Positions 60,335 through 64,000 of a stretch of 64,000 nt of DNA are shown here, one piece after another. The notes under the pieces are model-generated. The model worked only from the letters and a program-made list of their open reading frames with translations, was not told the origin of the DNA and searched no databases. Position numbers and translations under genes: made by a program. Source of the stretch: Syngnathus acus (lineage: Eukaryota > Chordata > Actinopteri > Syngnathiformes > Syngnathidae). The first letter of the stretch is position 1; every line of letters begins with the position of its first letter. The stretch is taken from assembly GCF_901709675.1 (NCBI RefSeq), contig NC_051095.1, forward strand, positions 28,350,956 to 28,414,955, read 5' to 3'.

Positions 60335-62160
60335 CAAGAGTAATACAATAATAACATGGAAAGTGTTAAGTTAGATTATTAAAAACAGAACTGGAAAGCC
60401 AGGATATCCTTCTTACTTTGTAAACAGTAATAACATAACTATAAATGATCTTACTATGATTGCAGAGGAGTTTAATGATTACTATGTTGGTATTGGGCCT
60501 ACTTTGGCAGAGGAAGTAGCAAAAAAAGGGAGTACAAGTGACCTACTTAAGGATGTACCCATAGCCGAAAGTATGGTTCTAAGGGGAACGAATGAGAAGG
60601 AAATAATAGAAATTGTTAGAGAATTTAAAGGTAAAAAGTCAACCGACTGTAACGGGATAGATATGTCACTTGTTAAAAATATTATTGAATGTGTGGTGAA
60701 ACCCCTTACACATATCTGCAACCAATCTCTGACAAATGGTGTTTTTCCGAGTGAAATGAAAACTGCTAAAATTATTCCGATATATAAAGCTGGAGACAAA
60801 CACATATTCTCAAATTACAGGCCAATATCTCTACTCCCACAATTCTCCAAAATATTAGAAAAAATATTCTATAAAAGGCTTGATGATTTTATTACAAAAC
60901 AAAATATTCTGTGTGACCAACAGTATGGATTTCGGAAAAATAGGACCACCACACTAGCTTTGTTAGATTTCGTAGCTGAAATAACAACAGCTATTGAAAA
61001 TAAACGATATGTTGTAGGTGTTTTCTTGGATCTTAAAAAGGCTTTTGATACTGTAAATTATGAAATACTGTTAACAAAACTTGAAAGATATGGGATACAA
61101 GGTATGTCACTCACTTGGTTAAACAGTTATTTATCAAACAGGACTCAATATGTGCAACTTATGGACTGTAAATCAAAACTAAAGCAGGTAAAGTGTGGGG
61201 TTCCTCAGGGCTCAATATTAGGCCCCTTGTTATTTATTTTGTATGTCAATGATATATGCAAGGTCTCCAGGTTACTCAAGGCCGTAGTTTTTGCAGATGA
61301 CACAAACCTGCTTTGCAGTGGGGAGGACCTGGATCAACTATTGGATACTGTGGGAATTGAAATGGAAAAATTACAGAGTTGGTTTGACACAAATAAACTA
61401 ACACTAAATTTAAGTAAAACAAAGTATATTATATTTGGAAACCGTCCGACCAACACAGACAAAATTCTTACAATAAATAATATAGAAATAGAAAGAGTAA
61501 ATGAAGTAAAATTTCTTGGAGTGCTTATAGATAATAAATTAAGTTGGAAACCACATATAATGTATATCAAATCAAAAATTTCAAAATCACTAGCAGTATT
61601 ATATAAAGTAAAAGACCTTATAAATCAGTCATCATTATATTCCTTGTACTGCTCCTTCATACTCCCATACATTATGTACTGTGTGGAGGTGTGGGGCAAT
61701 ACATACAAAACAAACACAGATCCAATCTTCATTCTTCAAAAAAAAGCAATACGACTTGTAAATAATGCTGATTATAGAGAACCATCTAACCCTCTCTTTA
61801 TTAAATTGAACTCACTGAAATACAACGACCTAGTCGACTTTAAAACCATCCAACTCATGTACAAAATAAAAAATAATCAATTACCAAACAGTATCCAGAG
61901 GTTGTTTGAGTGGAGGGAAAGTACCCATTATTTAAGAGGAACACGTATGTTTAAAAGAGATTTGGTGAGAACAAACTTAAAGTTACATTGTATAACAGTT
62001 AGAGGTGTGGAATTATGGAACACCAGCAGTGAAGAATTAAAGAACTGTAGTACCTTACCTAAGTTTAAAAAAATGTATAAGGACAAAATATTGACGGGAT
62101 ACCGTAACATGCTGTGAAGTTGTTTAAGTTGCTTTTGTATTTTAATGAGAAAATATATAG

Positions 62161-62194
<34 letters not shown>

Positions 62195-62475
62195 ATATAT
62201 GTTATTTTCTTTAATATATTGACTATGGACAAATTCTTGACAGAATTAAATAGAAACATGTAGTTACATGGGGTAGAGTCAGATAAGCTTAGGCTTCCTT
62301 CTACTCCCTTTTTGAACAAATATGATTTTACGATAAAGGAAAATTATAATGCAATATTTTTTTTTCTTTTATGTTCTATTATACTATGGAGTTATCATTT
62401 TTCTGTATTTTTATTTTTTTCTTGTATTTCTTTAATGTTCGAAATAAACGTTTTAAAAAAAAAAAAAAAAAAAAA
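60335..62475 (+). mobile_element. LINE E inserted in the satellite, with poly(A) tail
   Basis: The satellite breaks off at GTCGAGAAAA (60334) and resumes at GAAAA...TGCGATTTAAGC (62476), so a short duplication GAAAA flanks the insert. The insert is 5'-truncated and ends in AATAAA (62442-62447), then a run of A. A (TA)n tract lies at 62157-62187. The reverse transcriptase frame is open, so the insertion is young. Confidence 0.93.
60456..62117 (+). CDS. LINE E reverse transcriptase, open frame of 553 residues (N-terminally truncated)
   Basis: The frame is open from 60375 (a TAG lies at 60372) to the stop at 62117. It holds KKSTDCNGIDMSLVKNII, NYRPISLLPQFSKILEKIFY, DQQYGFRKNRTTTLALLDF, FLDLKKAFDTVNYEILLTKL, CGVPQGSILGPLLFILY and FADDTNLL (catalytic, residues 279-282), followed by a thumb and a C-terminal region (IRLVNNADYREPSNPLFIKL). 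All catalytic motifs are intact. An endonuclease domain and ORF1 are missing through truncation. The clade is a Jockey-group LINE distinct from LINEs A-D. It needs its own upstream promoter to be expressed, so it is probably inert here. Confidence 0.9.
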   Translation: MIAEEFNDYYVGIGPTLAEEVAKKGSTSDLLKDVPIAESMVLRGTNEKEIIEIVREFKGKKSTDCNGIDMSLVKNIIECVVKPLTHICNQSLTNGVFPSEMKTAKIIPIYKAGDKHIFSNYRPISLLPQFSKILEKIFYKRLDDFITKQNILCDQQYGFRKNRTTTLALLDFVAEITTAIENKRYVVGVFLDLKKAFDTVNYEILLTKLERYGIQGMSLTWLNSYLSNRTQYVQLMDCKSKLKQVKCGVPQGSILGPLLFILYVNDICKVSRLLKAVVFADDTNLLCSGEDLDQLLDTVGIEMEKLQSWFDTNKLTLNLSKTKYIIFGNRPTNTDKILTINNIEIERVNEVKFLGVLIDNKLSWKPHIMYIKSKISKSLAVLYKVKDLINQSSLYSLYCSFILPYIMYCVEVWGNTYKTNTDPIFILQKKAIRLVNNADYREPSNPLFIKLNSLKYNDLVDFKTIQLMYKIKNNQLPNSIQRLFEWRESTHYLRGTRMFKRDLVRTNLKLHCITVRGVELWNTSSEELKNCSTLPKFKKMYKDKILTGYRNML

Positions 62476-64000
62476 GAAAAAAATGCGATTTAAGCAATAA
62501 AACTAAAAATGCTTATAAAAAATAAACCAAACGTTGCAGGTGGTCATTTCTTCATGCGCAGTGATAAACTGGGCACTCTGAAGCCCCCAAGAGCACTTTT
62601 TACTATGCCAACCTAAGCAGAGTGACGGGAGAGGCACCATCCAGAAAACGTGCTCAGCTCGTCGAGAAAATGCGATCTAAGCAATAAAATTAAAAATGCT
62701 TATAAAACATAAACCAAACGTTGCAGGTGGTCATTTCTGCATGCGCAGTGATAAACTCGGCACTCTGAAGCACCCAAGAGCGCTTTTTACTAGAAAACGT
62801 GCTCAGCTCGTCGAGAAAATGCGCTCTAAGCAATACAATTAAAAATGCTTATAAAACATAAACCAAACGTTGCAGGTGGTCATTTCTTCATGCGCAGTGA
62901 TAAACTCGGCACTCTGAAGCACCCAAGAGCACTTTTTACTTTGCCAACCTAACCAGAGTGACCATCCAGAAAACGTGCTCAGCTCGTCGAGAAAATGCGA
63001 TTTAAGCAATAAAACTAAAAATGCTTATAAAACATAAACCAAACGTTGCAGGTGGTCATTTCTTCATGCGCAGTGATAAACTCGGCACTCTCAAGCGCCC
63101 AAGAGCGCTTTTTACTGTGCCAACCTAACCAGAGTGACGGGAGAGCCACCATCCAGAAAACGTGCTCAGCTCGTCGAGAAAATGCGATTTAAGCAATAAA
63201 ATTAAAAATGCTTATAAAACATAAACCAAACGTTGCAGGTGGTCATTTCTGCATGCGCAGTGATAAACTCGGCACTCTGAAGCACCCAAGAGCGCTTTTT
63301 ACTAGAAAACGTGCTCAGCTCGTCGAGAAAATGCGCTCTAAGCAATACAATTAAAAATGCTTATAAAACATAAACCAAACGTTGCAGGTGGTCATTTCTG
63401 CATGCGCAGTGATAAACTGGGCACTCTGAAGCCCCCAAGAGCACTTTTTACTAGGCCAACCTAACCAGAGTGACGGGAGAGGCACCATCCAGAAAACGTG
63501 CTCAGCTCGTCGAGAAAATGCGATTTAAGCAATAAAACAAAAAATGCTTATAAAACATAAACCAAACGTTGCAGGTGGTCATTTCTGCATGCGCAGTGAT
63601 AAACTGGGCACTCTGAAGCCCCCAAGAGCGCTTTTTACTATGCCAACCTAACCAGAGTGACGGGAGAGGCACCATCCAGAAAACGTGCTCAGCTCGTCGA
63701 GAAAATGCGATTTAAGCAATAAAACAAAAAATGCTTATAAAACATAAACCAAACGTTGCAGGTGGTCATTTCTGCATGCGCAGTGATAAACCCGGCACTC
63801 TGAAGCACCCAAGAGCGCTTTTTACTAGAAATAGTGCTCAGCTCGTCGAGAAAATGCGCTCTAAGCAATACAATTAAAAATGCTCATAAAACATAAACCA
63901 AACGTTGCAGGTGGTCATTTCTTTATGTGCAGTGATAAACTCGGCACTCTGAAGCACCCAAGAGCGCTTTTTACTTTGCCAACCTAACCAGAGTGACGGG
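62476..64000 (+). repeat. 187/149-bp satellite array, continuation
   Basis: The same monomers continue to the end of the window, with spacings 187, 149, 176, 187, 149, 187, 187, 149. One unit (176 bp) has lost the 11-12 bp around CGGGAGAGGCAC. The order differs from the left block, so the higher-order unit does not extend unchanged past the LINE. Confidence 0.95.

Noticed and set aside
57010-64000. CRISPR-like array
   Set aside because: Units of 149-187 bp without unique spacers, in a vertebrate genome; this is satellite DNA.

Overview
This window looks like repeat-saturated, probably heterochromatic DNA from a ray-finned fish, most likely a percomorph; I cannot name the species. The clues are two tRNA-derived SINE families with the layout usual in teleosts, several hAT and Tc1/mariner-type transposons, many LINE-type reverse transcriptase remnants, a Penelope-like fragment, fish-type endogenous retroviruses and a long tandem satellite. 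I found no host exon, tRNA gene or rRNA gene that looks functional. Nearly every base I can explain belongs to a mobile element or a tandem repeat, often nested two or three deep.

Layout. 1-3264: TA-flanked and hAT DNA transposons, with a broken Tc1 transposase. 3265-6825: an old LINE on the minus strand split by a nearly full-length second LINE. 6826-7665: a 5S rRNA snippet and degenerate tandem repeats. 7671-9561: a complete non-autonomous LTR retrotransposon (5-bp target duplication) carrying minisatellites instead of genes. 9585-15407: a decayed Gypsy-like element, cut by a solo retroviral LTR and by a TA-flanked transposon. 15408-18085: hAT pieces, a minus-strand gag and a SINE. 18090-22480: a broken retrovirus with a tRNA-Tyr-type primer site, three 92-bp leader repeats, a gag fragment, a large satellite and an RNase H fragment. 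22490-25985: a hAT carrying an inserted LINE, a Penelope-like tail with a perfect 72-bp inverted repeat, and GC-rich repeats. 26196-28046: a Helentron-like satellite element. 28499-32836: two hATs, one with a LINE inside. 33195-53690: two large, old LTR elements in opposite orientation, one of which was hit by the young provirus at 36068-45123. 53790-56270: a LINE. 57010-64000: a 187/149-bp satellite with higher-order structure, interrupted at 60335-62475 by a LINE with an open reverse transcriptase frame.

The standout is the provirus at 36068-45123. Its two 428-bp LTRs look identical, it is flanked by GACAC on both sides, it has an 18/18 match to the tRNA-Phe 3' end as primer site, and gag, pro, pol and env are all open. 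Gag, pro and pol lie in one reading frame and are separated by two stop codons, each in the context UGA-CUAG, the best known stop-readthrough context in vertebrate mRNAs. Between protease and reverse transcriptase sits a domain with two H-V-S-hydrophobic motifs, reminiscent of 2H phosphoesterases. Gag would build the particle, Pol would copy and integrate the genome, and Env has a furin site, a CX6CC motif and a membrane anchor. An older relative left the solo LTR at 12647-13099, so this lineage has entered the genome more than once.
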